This document shows positions 11,664 through 19,506 of a stretch of 21,131 nucleotides of DNA, piece by piece (the stretch's first letter is position 1; each line of letters begins with the position of its first letter). A model generated the notes under the pieces. The model did not search any database, had not been told where the DNA came from, and was given only the letters and a program-made list of their open reading frames with translations. Source of the DNA: a virus. The stretch spans positions 1 through 21,131 of the IMG/VR virus record IMGVR_UViG_3300015371_000217, one strand, 5' to 3'. The position numbers and the translations under genes are program-made.

Positions 11664-13609
11664 TGGCACAAGACCTAGAGCAGCTATCCGTTTCCCTTGG
11701 GGCGAAAATTGATGACTTCAAGAAGGGGATGCAGGAGGCTGTTCGAGAGTTCGATACAGACGCCAATCAGATTGAACGGAGGAATCAGCAGCTAACCGAG
11801 AATATGTCTCGGCAGATGCAGAGCACCGCGACTTCTGCTAGGTTCTTGGCCGGTGTTCTTAGGACAGCTTTTTCGGTCTATGCCATCCAGCAATTTACAT
11901 CAGCTGTTCTTGATGCGAACAAGTATGTAGCAGAGCTTGCCAGAACCTCAGACATTGCGAGAGTCTCTACGGAGAGATTGCAACAAATCCAATTTGCAGC
12001 GAAGAGACTGGGCGGCGCTGACCCGAATGATGTTAGCAAGGCTGCTCGCGATCTATCGCAACAAGCCTACAAGGAGGCTCGTGAGGGCGAAGGGGAACTT
12101 ACCAAGTTCCTTGAAGCTAATAACATGAAGCTGACGGACAGGAACGGGAAGGCTAAGGACTTTAACCAGCTGATGGTAATGGCGGCGACGTTGCTGCAAA
12201 GGGCCTCAACCGAAGCGCAAGCGATTGATATAGGCAGACTATTTCATCTTAGCGATGAGATGGTCAAGGCGCTGGAAAAGGGACCGGGCGCATTCAATAG
12301 AATGCAAAACGGAGCCAAGGAAGCCGGGGCGGTTATAAGCCAAGACATTATAGACAAGGCCAAGGTCTTTGACGAGGCGTGGAACAATTCTTGGAGCAAG
12401 TTTCCGACTTACGCTAAGGCTGCTGCCGTTCAAGCCTTGGCTGCTCTTGAACCTTTAGGCACTTGGTTAGAAGCAGTGTTTTCTAAGCTCCCCGGCTTTG
12501 GCATGAAGGTTGGCCAAGCGATTGGGGCATTTAATAGTGATGAGCGTCAGGCTGAGCTAAGAGCAAGGAAGGCCCTCACGGCTGGTCTGCTCCAATATGA
12601 GCGGGATAATTCGCCCATTCGTGGCGTCTCTGGAACTGAACAATACGGTCCTAACCTTCCTTCGATAAACGATCCTAAGAGGGGTGGCGGAGGGGCGAAG
12701 ACTGACGATCTAGAGCGTGCCGAGAAGGCCATGAGGCGGCAAACTGTTGCTCTAGATGCTCAGGCGGCAGCCTTGGGTAAGGCCGGAACGGAAGCAGCGT
12801 TCTTTGAGGCGCAGACTAAGCTTCTGGAAACGGCTCAGCTGGCTGGAATTGAGCCAACCAAAGAGCAGAGAAAGCAGATAGACGAGATTGCTGCGTCCTA
12901 TGCCAAGGCCGCAGAGCATCTAAAGGAAATGAAGCTAGAGACGGACTTGGCTTTTGAGCGGTCTCAGGTATTCCGCACTTCGGATGAGCAGTCAATTGCA
13001 TCCCGGACCCGTGGGCTTGATCCTGATGCAGCCGAACGTGTCGCCAAGAGTATGAGGGAGATTCAGAACCTTACCGAAGGCAAGGAAATGGCGGGCTCTT
13101 TCGTTAAGGGTCTCGTCCACGACCTTGAGAGCGGTGTTAAGGCCGGTCAGGCTCTAGAGAACCAGCTTAAGCGTATAGCCGAGAAGCTGGCAGATAAGGC
13201 AATTGATAGCCTGATTTCTACGGCATTCGGCGGGCTGTTTGGCAGCGGAGCAGGGGGTGGCGGTCTTCTGAGTACTGTATTCCATAGCCAAGGCGGCTGG
13301 GCTGGGCAGGGGCCGAAGTCTCTTGTGCCTGTATCGGCTTTTGCCGGGGCTAGGCAGTTTGCGACGGGGGGCGGGATTCCTGCCATCCTACATGCTGGCG
13401 AGATAGTCCTAAACAAGGCCCAGCAGGCTAACGTGGCGAGGGGCCTGACTACCAATAACCAAGGACCGATAAACCTAACGCACGCTCCTGTAATAAACGG
13501 GACGGGCCTATCGGCTGAACAGGTCTATGCGGTCATTCAGCGGAGCCAGAAAGACTTCTCTCGGCAGATAGGTCCTATCTTTCAAAACTGGCAGATGCGG
13601 CACGGCTGA
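11663..13609 (+). CDS. Tail tape measure protein
   Basis: 648 residues from ATG 11663, which overlaps the TGA of the chaperone extension (TGATG) with GGGTGA just upstream. A TTG at 11651 in frame is less likely. The protein is long, helical and Gln/Ala/Lys-rich. It has hydrophobic stretches near residues 60-85 (ARFLAGVLRTAFSVYAIQQF) and near the C-terminus (SLISTAFGGLFGSG), a Gly-rich linker, and the common tape measure ending ATGGGIPAILHAGEIVLNKA. It sets tail length and helps DNA pass the membrane. At about 1.5 angstrom per residue it predicts a tail near 100 nm. Position after the chaperones is diagnostic. Confidence 0.92.
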   Translation: MAQDLEQLSVSLGAKIDDFKKGMQEAVREFDTDANQIERRNQQLTENMSRQMQSTATSARFLAGVLRTAFSVYAIQQFTSAVLDANKYVAELARTSDIARVSTERLQQIQFAAKRLGGADPNDVSKAARDLSQQAYKEAREGEGELTKFLEANNMKLTDRNGKAKDFNQLMVMAATLLQRASTEAQAIDIGRLFHLSDEMVKALEKGPGAFNRMQNGAKEAGAVISQDIIDKAKVFDEAWNNSWSKFPTYAKAAAVQALAALEPLGTWLEAVFSKLPGFGMKVGQAIGAFNSDERQAELRARKALTAGLLQYERDNSPIRGVSGTEQYGPNLPSINDPKRGGGGAKTDDLERAEKAMRRQTVALDAQAAALGKAGTEAAFFEAQTKLLETAQLAGIEPTKEQRKQIDEIAASYAKAAEHLKEMKLETDLAFERSQVFRTSDEQSIASRTRGLDPDAAERVAKSMREIQNLTEGKEMAGSFVKGLVHDLESGVKAGQALENQLKRIAEKLADKAIDSLISTAFGGLFGSGAGGGGLLSTVFHSQGGWAGQGPKSLVPVSAFAGARQFATGGGIPAILHAGEIVLNKAQQANVARGLTTNNQGPINLTHAPVINGTGLSAEQVYAVIQRSQKDFSRQIGPIFQNWQMRHG

Positions 13610-14187
13610 TGGGCTTCTTTCCTTCTGCTCGGGCTCTGGACCTAAAGGGCAACCTAGTCCGCTGTGACCTCTTGGTGATGTTTGACTTTGTCTCCGGGGC
13701 CATACGGCTCTGGCAGGGTCACGGAACCCTCCACACGCTAGATGGAAACGATTGGCGAGGCATCGGAGAGCTCGGCCAGATAGGCGACTTAGAGAGCACG
13801 CTGGCGGGCGATGCGCCTCAGGCAACCTTCACCCTATCCGGGGTGAATCCGGCCATTCTGGCAGAGGCCATGAATACCTCTGAGGAGGTTTATGGCCGAG
13901 ACGTTAACGTCTATATTCAGTTCTTCGACGCTGCCTTCCAGCCACTTGATAACCCCTATGTCTGCTGGGCAGGAATGATGGATGTGATGCACGTCAAGCA
14001 CAACGTCGATACCTGTACGATTGAGCTAACAGCGGAGAGCCTGTTCTTTCGGAGAGCCTTGGCGCCGCTTGGAACGCTATCAGACAGAGACCAGCAAAGG
14101 TTCTATCCGGGCGACACGGGCTTGCAAGTTATGCCTACGATGGTTGCGAAGTCGGTTCTATGGCCGGTCATCGGCATCCAGCCGTAG
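13609..14187 (+). CDS. Tail tip protein (conserved siphovirus family, unnamed)
   Basis: 192 residues with a recurring alphaproteobacterial-phage pattern: VRCDLLVMFDFVSGAIRLWQ, GHGTLHTLDGNDWRGIGELG, QIGDLESTL...APQATFTLSG, YGRDVNVYIQFFD, an acidic strand segment, and ESLFFRRALAPLGTLSDRDQ followed by FYPGDTGLQ. It is beta-rich with no signal peptide. The position directly after the tape measure and before a NlpC/P60-like gene and a J-like hub is where distal-tail and hub-assembly proteins (lambda M/L analogues) lie. A role in tail-tip assembly is inferred from this context. The ATG overlaps the tape measure stop by one base. Confidence 0.78.
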   Translation: MGFFPSARALDLKGNLVRCDLLVMFDFVSGAIRLWQGHGTLHTLDGNDWRGIGELGQIGDLESTLAGDAPQATFTLSGVNPAILAEAMNTSEEVYGRDVNVYIQFFDAAFQPLDNPYVCWAGMMDVMHVKHNVDTCTIELTAESLFFRRALAPLGTLSDRDQQRFYPGDTGLQVMPTMVAKSVLWPVIGIQP

Positions 14188-14573
14188 CGGACGATCTACA
14201 GAACTTCATTAAGAGCGGAGCGGCCCTGCCTTTTGATTGGGTAAGCTGTAACTGTGGCTTTTGGGTTTGCGATTGGATAAGAGCCAAGACGGGCCTGGAC
14301 CCGGTTCTGAAGCATCGGGGCAAGTTCACGAGCTCGATGGGCTTCCAGCGGTTCATAGTAGAGTGCGGCGGGGCCGAGGCCTTCTCTCGGTCTGTGGCAA
14401 CTCGGGCTGGATTGAAAGAAACGGAAGACCCTAGCCGGGGCGATGTGGGGCTAGTGGTAACTGGCTCGGGAGCTACGATGGCAATTTGCATGGGGCAAGG
14501 CAGATGGGCTGCCAAGAGCCAAGACGGAGTCTGCATAGCCAGCTTTCCGCTGATTACCGCTTGGCGGGTCTAA
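14160..14573 (+). CDS. DUF6950-like tail protein (NlpC/P60-like fold)
   Basis: 137 residues resembling the DUF6950 family: ALPFDWVSCNCGFWVCDWIR, a helix with KTGLDPVLKHRGKF, then SSMGFQRFIVECGG, a DPSRGDVGLVV segment, ATMAICMGQGRWAAKSQDGV and a C-terminal strand. Cys32 (in CNCGFW) aligns with the NlpC/P60 catalytic cysteine position, but the usual catalytic His after the GDVG-type strand is not evident (ATMAIC). The peptidase may therefore be inactive, or use another residue. Lambda K occupies the same slot. The 5' end overlaps the previous gene by 28 bases, and the stop is directly followed by the next ATG. Confidence 0.8.
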   Translation: MAGHRHPAVADDLQNFIKSGAALPFDWVSCNCGFWVCDWIRAKTGLDPVLKHRGKFTSSMGFQRFIVECGGAEAFSRSVATRAGLKETEDPSRGDVGLVVTGSGATMAICMGQGRWAAKSQDGVCIASFPLITAWRV

Positions 14574-16151
14574 ATGCCTGTTGCGATTGCGGCGGCTATT
14601 GCTGCGCTTATACCGGCAACGGGCGCCACCCTATTCACGATTGGAACCGGAGCGGCAGCTACCGCAATCACCACGGCTGGAATACTTGGGACCGGCATAG
14701 CTGCGGCCCTTTCTGTCGGGGCTTCGTTCGCTCTCAATAAGCTAACGGCCAAGAAGCCCCAGAGACCTGACCCGCAGATAAACCAGCTTACGGTCAAGCA
14801 GGCTACTCCATATCGTTCCCGCATCTATGGAAGGGTCAAGACCGGCGGGGCGGTGTTCTTTGAGGTAGCGGCCCCGGCTGAGCACGCAAACCTTGTTATC
14901 GCTCAGGTCATCTGCGAAGGGCCGATTGATGCGATTGAGCAGTATTGGCTAAACGATACGTTTAGCACCAGCACTGGAGGGGCTAACGTAGCGTTGCCTT
15001 GGGGCGGCTTGATTGCCCACGAATCAAGGCTCGGGACAGATACACAGACAGCTGGGGCGCTCTTTGCTGCGTATGGTTTCGGCGGCCAACTGAAGGGTTT
15101 GGCATGGACCGGGATGACCTGCGTTCAGCCGCCAATCCCGGTGAAGCAGTTTCAATTCTACTACCCGAACGGATTGCCGGCGATTCGGACGGTTGTCCGG
15201 GGCTGCCTGCTCTACGATCCTCGGGATGGCGTAACGAGATGGACCCGAAACCCGGCTCTGATAGCCTTGGACTACCTGACGGCAAAGAAGACGGATGCGT
15301 CTGGCACTGATGTTCCGAGAGGTATGGGGATTCCGCTGTCTCGGATTAACTTGGATTCCTTCAAGGCCTTCGCTGATATGTGTGCGGGAACGGTTGCGAC
15401 CAAATACCAATTCGATAGCTCGGGGAATGTGTCAGTAGGCTCGGGGACTGAGCCTCGTTATATCTGCGATGGCCAATACTACATGGACCAAGCGCCTACT
15501 GAGGTTCTAAATCGCATTCTTGAGACATGCGACGGGCATCTGTATACTCTAGCGGACGGTTCGATTGGAATTCGGGGTGGCATCTGGCAAGCCCCGACAG
15601 TCACCATCACAAATGATATGATCATTTCGGCTGACTTCACGCAGGGCAATGAAAAATACACGGTAGTAAATGAGCTAAAGATACAGATCACCAGCCCATG
15701 GTTGGACTATCAGGTTGTGGAGGGCTCTCCATATTCGGACGATGCTAATCATGATATAAACGGGGTGCTCGCTCAGGACTTCACGGTCCCGTGGGTCCAA
15801 TCCTATTCGCAGGCTCGGCGGCTTGCCAAGATAACGATGGCAAAGCGGAATCCGCGATGGCGGTTCAATTCGCTGGTCTGTACCCTTGGGGCTTTGGATG
15901 CCTTGGGGCAGCAGTTCATTCACGTTACCTACTCTCCTGGGGGCGTGGAATTGATTGATGAGGATTTCTTAGTCTTGAACTTCAAACTGATAGCCGGGGG
16001 CGATAGAATGCTATGCGAGCTTCAGCTGGCTTCGATTTCATCTGATGCTTATGATTGGGACGCGGCAACGGAAGACGTTGCCCCTCCAACGTCTGGCGGC
16101 ATCGTGGAAGGACCGGGGCCGGCTGGTGGCGGTCCTGCTGGGAATAGCTAA
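14574..16151 (+). CDS. Tail tip hub / host-specificity protein (lambda J-like)
   Basis: 525 residues. Residues 1-55 are strongly hydrophobic and Ala/Gly-rich (IAALIPATGATLFTIGTGAA, ALSVGASFAL), like the N-terminal membrane-interacting part of many J-type hubs. Then QLTVKQATPYRSRIYGRVKT, VIAQVICEGPIDAIEQYWLN, GLAWTGMTCVQ and RNPALIALDYLT follow the lambda J and GTA hub pattern. A second half with ADMCAGTVATKYQF and ILETCDGHLYTLADGSIGIR matches fibronectin-preceding hub domains. It is shorter than lambda J and has no visible Fn3 array, ending in a Gly/Pro-rich tail. It would form the tip and carry receptor-binding proteins encoded downstream. Confidence 0.87.
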   Translation: MPVAIAAAIAALIPATGATLFTIGTGAAATAITTAGILGTGIAAALSVGASFALNKLTAKKPQRPDPQINQLTVKQATPYRSRIYGRVKTGGAVFFEVAAPAEHANLVIAQVICEGPIDAIEQYWLNDTFSTSTGGANVALPWGGLIAHESRLGTDTQTAGALFAAYGFGGQLKGLAWTGMTCVQPPIPVKQFQFYYPNGLPAIRTVVRGCLLYDPRDGVTRWTRNPALIALDYLTAKKTDASGTDVPRGMGIPLSRINLDSFKAFADMCAGTVATKYQFDSSGNVSVGSGTEPRYICDGQYYMDQAPTEVLNRILETCDGHLYTLADGSIGIRGGIWQAPTVTITNDMIISADFTQGNEKYTVVNELKIQITSPWLDYQVVEGSPYSDDANHDINGVLAQDFTVPWVQSYSQARRLAKITMAKRNPRWRFNSLVCTLGALDALGQQFIHVTYSPGGVELIDEDFLVLNFKLIAGGDRMLCELQLASISSDAYDWDAATEDVAPPTSGGIVEGPGPAGGGPAGNS

Positions 16152-16834
16152 TGGCTCTTGTATGGAACACCACGACGCTACCGATTCAACATGTGATGTT
16201 CGCACGCAAGAACCTGTCGCGTTCTGGTGGGCTAACGATTAGCGGGGTTGAGCAGGTGGTCCAATCGTCAACGGACTTTTGGGAAGCGACCATTGGCTTG
16301 AAGATACATAGGCCAGCCCAGCGGCTAGCCTATCGGGCCTTGATGGCTCAGAGCTATGGGCGGGCGACTGAATGGGTTATCCCGGCTTGTGACCCGTTCG
16401 GGATTCCGGCTGGGACTTCTTCGCTCCCGGACTTCTCTTTCGACAGCAGCTTTGACGACAGCTTCGCAGGAGATGATGGCTCTCCACCTTTCATCCCATC
16501 TGGCATTGGTGGCATAACCGATGCGGATGCGGACAAGGGCGACAGAACGCTAGATTTCGAGATGGTAGAGTTCGAGCAGGTCCCACTTCCTGGTCATTAC
16601 TTCTCCATAGGGGATAGGCTCTACGTTATCGGAACGGTTTCCAATCTGGCTGCGCATCACTATCGCATCACGTTTGCGCCTGGGCTTCGGGCTGATGCTC
16701 CCGCTCTAACTGCGCTTGAGTTCTCTAATCCTCGCTGCCTGATGAGATTGGCCCAAGACAGTAGCGGCCAGATGAATCTGGACAGCCTCCGCTTTGCGGA
16801 CATCACACTCAGCTTTGTAGAGGTTCCCGCTTGA
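16151..16834 (+). CDS. Tail tip-associated protein, function unknown
   Basis: 227 residues, MALVWNTTTLPIQHVMFARK at the start, then beta-rich sequence with RPAQRLAYRALMAQSYGRAT and EWVIPACDPFGIPAGTSSLP. A Ser/Asp/Phe run (FSFDSSFDDSF) and a SLRFADITLSFVEVPA ending follow. No membrane segment or catalytic motif is seen. It starts at TAATG after the hub gene and overlaps the fibre gene by 4 bases. Position between the hub and the esterase fibre suggests a tip adaptor that attaches receptor-binding proteins, but that is inference. Confidence 0.65.
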   Translation: MALVWNTTTLPIQHVMFARKNLSRSGGLTISGVEQVVQSSTDFWEATIGLKIHRPAQRLAYRALMAQSYGRATEWVIPACDPFGIPAGTSSLPDFSFDSSFDDSFAGDDGSPPFIPSGIGGITDADADKGDRTLDFEMVEFEQVPLPGHYFSIGDRLYVIGTVSNLAAHHYRITFAPGLRADAPALTALEFSNPRCLMRLAQDSSGQMNLDSLRFADITLSFVEVPA

Positions 16835-18267
16835 CCACCCTTGACGACATCACAGCAGACGTTAACTCGAAGATAACGACCCAGACGACGCACGATAATA
16901 CTGCGCTACGGGTGCGGACTGCGCTCATCAATCTTGCTTCGCAAATCCTTGACGATGTCGCGGCTCAGAATACGACTATCACAACGGGAATTGCTACAGC
17001 CACCACGGCAGCCAATACGGCAAAGACCACGGCGGCTTTAGAGGCTCGGGCGGCTGCGCCTGCCTTTGACCTCCTGGGTTCGATGGCCTTCCGGCCCGGC
17101 CAGGGCGCCTTCGGACTTCAGAACATTAGGCCTCTGGCCCCAGGTGGTGTGGAGGATGCTCAGCTTAACGGAAGCACGGGCAATCCTGGGTCTGCCGGCA
17201 GTGTTGTGGGCTGGATGGTCTCACCCTTTATCGCGGTCATTCCGGGGTCAACGCTGACGGTGAAATATCGGCCAACGTCCGGGCTGGCCTCCGGGTCTAA
17301 TCAGCCATTCCTGTTCTATGATGCGAGTAGGGCGTTCCTGGTAAGTGAGACGGGCGGTTATCCATCTGGGACATGGACTGATGGGCAGACGATTACGGTC
17401 CCTTCGACAGCCTACTTTATCCGGACGCATGTAGACTACCACAGCGCTGACCGGCTGATGCTGTGGCCGTCAACGGTTCCGACATATCTGACGCACCCAT
17501 GGCAGACGATGGCTTCGGCCGTCTCCATGCATCGGCCTTGGACTGGTAGAACATGGATGTTCTGTGGCGACAGCATGGGGGCCAGCCGAACCGGGAACAG
17601 CTGGGTCTCCGATGTGGCCAAGTATCATGGCTGCAAGCAAATCAGGAACCAGGCAATGGATGGCGGGACGACCGTCACCATGATGCAAAAATACAATCGC
17701 CCGACAGACTACAGCCGGGTGAACTTGGTGGCCGGCGATTTCACGAATGTCCATGCCGTGATTACCCAGGTGGGCGTAAACGATCAATCCGTTTCAACAC
17801 CTATCGGAACGATAAGCGACGCCACAACGGCTTCCACATTCTTCGGTCAATATAAGAAGTTCATCGAATTTGTGCTTACCAGCAATTCTTACCTGAAGCT
17901 TATTCTCGGCACTCCGACAGGCAACAACTTCACGACATCCAGCCGTGACGCAATCCTTCCTTATCGGCAAGCGGTCCGGGATATGTGCGACCTATATTGC
18001 TTGAGCTGCTGGGACGTTGCGAAGATTTCGCAGCTATCGCCATTCACGCAAGCTGCATATACGGCTGATGGATTGCATCCTGACTATTCCAATGAGCGAT
18101 GGACGGACGGCAATCCAGCGCACCAAGCTGTTGCTCGGCAGTACGGCTCTAAGATCATGTTCGGCTCTACTCTAGCCGCTCACATGCATAACGTCTTCCC
18201 TGCGGATTGGACCGGTGATCCGTGGATCGGCGAAAGCGACAACACGTATAACCCGGAACAAATCTAA
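16831..18267 (+). CDS. Tail fibre with SGNH/GDSL hydrolase (esterase) domain
   Basis: 478 residues from a TTG that overlaps the previous stop. Residues 1 to about 77 are Thr/Ala-rich and helical (VRTALINLASQILDDVAAQN), probably a trimeric attachment coil. Residues 80-235 are beta-rich. The catalytic domain from about 240 has the SGNH blocks: FCGDSMGAS (Ser248), NQAMDGGT (Gly278), GVNDQ (Asn317) and DGLHPDY (Asp413, His416). Such domains remove acetyl or acyl groups from capsular polysaccharide or lipopolysaccharide, so the protein probably acts as a tail spike or fibre enzyme during adsorption. The substrate is unknown. Confidence 0.85.
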   Translation: MTTLDDITADVNSKITTQTTHDNTALRVRTALINLASQILDDVAAQNTTITTGIATATTAANTAKTTAALEARAAAPAFDLLGSMAFRPGQGAFGLQNIRPLAPGGVEDAQLNGSTGNPGSAGSVVGWMVSPFIAVIPGSTLTVKYRPTSGLASGSNQPFLFYDASRAFLVSETGGYPSGTWTDGQTITVPSTAYFIRTHVDYHSADRLMLWPSTVPTYLTHPWQTMASAVSMHRPWTGRTWMFCGDSMGASRTGNSWVSDVAKYHGCKQIRNQAMDGGTTVTMMQKYNRPTDYSRVNLVAGDFTNVHAVITQVGVNDQSVSTPIGTISDATTASTFFGQYKKFIEFVLTSNSYLKLILGTPTGNNFTTSSRDAILPYRQAVRDMCDLYCLSCWDVAKISQLSPFTQAAYTADGLHPDYSNERWTDGNPAHQAVARQYGSKIMFGSTLAAHMHNVFPADWTGDPWIGESDNTYNPEQI

Positions 18268-18293
18268 CCATCTAAACCCAGGAGACCATACAG

Positions 18294-18698
18294 ATGGCAA
18301 TTCAACTTTCTACCGCAGTCCGGAACGCGATGCTCGATGCAATCGAGACGACCGTCGGCACGTCTGCCAAGATTCGCATTTTGACAGGTACTCAGCCCGC
18401 TACTTGCGCCACGGCTGAATCCGGAACCCTTCTGGTTCAGTTCTCGCTTGCCTCTGACTGGGCGGCTGCGGCTTCATCTGGTTCCAAGGCATTCTCGGCC
18501 ATTACAGGCACGGCAGCGACCGGAACCGGAACCGCTGGCTATTATCGTTTGGTCGATTCCGCCGGCACGACCTGCCACGAACAAGGAACTATTACCGCAA
18601 CCGGTGGTGGCGGTGATATGACGATAGATAATACAAGTATAGCGTCAGGCCAGACGGTTAACATCACGGGCTGGACCTGGACTGAGCCGGGAGCATAA
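18294..18698 (+). CDS. Conserved small tail/fibre-region protein
   Basis: 134 residues: a short helix (VRNAMLDAIETTVGTSAKIR), then Ala/Gly/Thr/Ser-rich beta sequence (SLASDWAAAASSGSKAFSAI), and TCHEQGTITATGGGGDMTID followed by NTSIASGQTVNITGWTWT. This family of roughly 130-residue proteins recurs next to tail fibre genes in many phages and is annotated as hypothetical. AGGAGA lies upstream of the ATG. A structural role, possibly as a fibre cap or accessory, is inferred. Confidence 0.65.
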   Translation: MAIQLSTAVRNAMLDAIETTVGTSAKIRILTGTQPATCATAESGTLLVQFSLASDWAAAASSGSKAFSAITGTAATGTGTAGYYRLVDSAGTTCHEQGTITATGGGGDMTIDNTSIASGQTVNITGWTWTEPGA

Positions 18699-18701
18699 TA
18701 G

Positions 18702-19028
18702 GTGGCTGAATACTCAGATTGGGAAATCCATACCGATACTAAAGCTCAGATGGATGCGGGGGCACGTGCCCTTGGCTTCACACAAGGTGACGGATTCCTC
18801 AATGGAGTCCGATACACCATCTACATCTATGGGACGAAGTATGTCTGGGATGGCACCTACGTTCCCGCACCAATCGGGGGCACCATGCGCAACATGGTTG
18901 CTCAGCCTGGATCGTATGCCATCCTTCGATGGTTTAGCCCGACACCATTCCCGCCAGTGGGAATGAATGTTCCTAATTATGTAACCATCGTTCCCCTGCC
19001 CGCTGATAGTCCGCACGTTTTCTCCTAA
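18702..19028 (+). CDS. Hypothetical protein in the fibre region
   Basis: 108 residues from GTG 18702, 3 bases after the preceding stop. It begins MAEYSDWEIHTDTKAQMDAG, continues with aromatic, beta-like sequence (GVRYTIYIYGTKYVWDGTYV) and a Pro-rich C-terminus (FSPTPFPPVGMNVP). No catalytic motif or membrane span is seen. ATG 18750 is an alternative start but would remove the first 16 residues. It is probably a small virion or fibre-assembly protein; no family is recognised. Confidence 0.55.
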   Translation: MAEYSDWEIHTDTKAQMDAGARALGFTQGDGFLNGVRYTIYIYGTKYVWDGTYVPAPIGGTMRNMVAQPGSYAILRWFSPTPFPPVGMNVPNYVTIVPLPADSPHVFS

Positions 19029-19044
19029 CCTTCAAGGAGCCATA

Positions 19045-19500
19045 ATGGCTTTACACTCAGCAGACTTCTCGATTGCCGGAGTTAACACGGCGGGGACGGT
19101 ACTTCTAAATCTGAAGGCTTCTTCGACTGTCCCAATTACGCTTGTGGAGTTTGGCGTCTACTATGCCGTTCTCTCATCTACGGCTTACGATGTGGGCCTA
19201 GTCAGGATGAACGCTGTCGGGACAGGTACGATTACCAGCACGGCGGGCGCCCCACATGTTACGGGTGCCACGTCAACGGCAGTCCTTGAGACGGCGTGGG
19301 CGACGACTAAGCCAACGGTTACAGGCTCAAGATTCCGTAGAGCGGTTATGCCGTTGACTCTTGGGGCCGGCTACACATGGCCGTTTCCTCTTGGTGAGGG
19401 ACCGCTAGCCCCTGTCTCGGGTGGCATCTGCTTCTACGGAATAGGTGCGAGCGGAGCCACTACGGGGACGCTTGCTGGCTATGTGACTTGGGACGAGTAG
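19045..19500 (+). CDS. Hypothetical beta-rich fibre-region protein
   Basis: 151 residues preceded by AAGGAG 9 bases upstream. The sequence is almost entirely strand-like with Gly/Thr/Ala turns: SADFSIAGVNTAGTVLLNLK, then VPITLVEFGVYYAVLSSTAY. It continues with ATTKPTVTGSRFRRAVMPLT and ends GTLAGYVTWDE. It looks like a jelly-roll or beta-sandwich structural protein. It sits just before the large carbohydrate-binding-like gene. Fibre decoration or receptor-binding accessory are possible roles; no family is recognised. Confidence 0.6.
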   Translation: MALHSADFSIAGVNTAGTVLLNLKASSTVPITLVEFGVYYAVLSSTAYDVGLVRMNAVGTGTITSTAGAPHVTGATSTAVLETAWATTKPTVTGSRFRRAVMPLTLGAGYTWPFPLGEGPLAPVSGGICFYGIGASGATTGTLAGYVTWDE

Positions 19501-19506
19501 CGGCCA

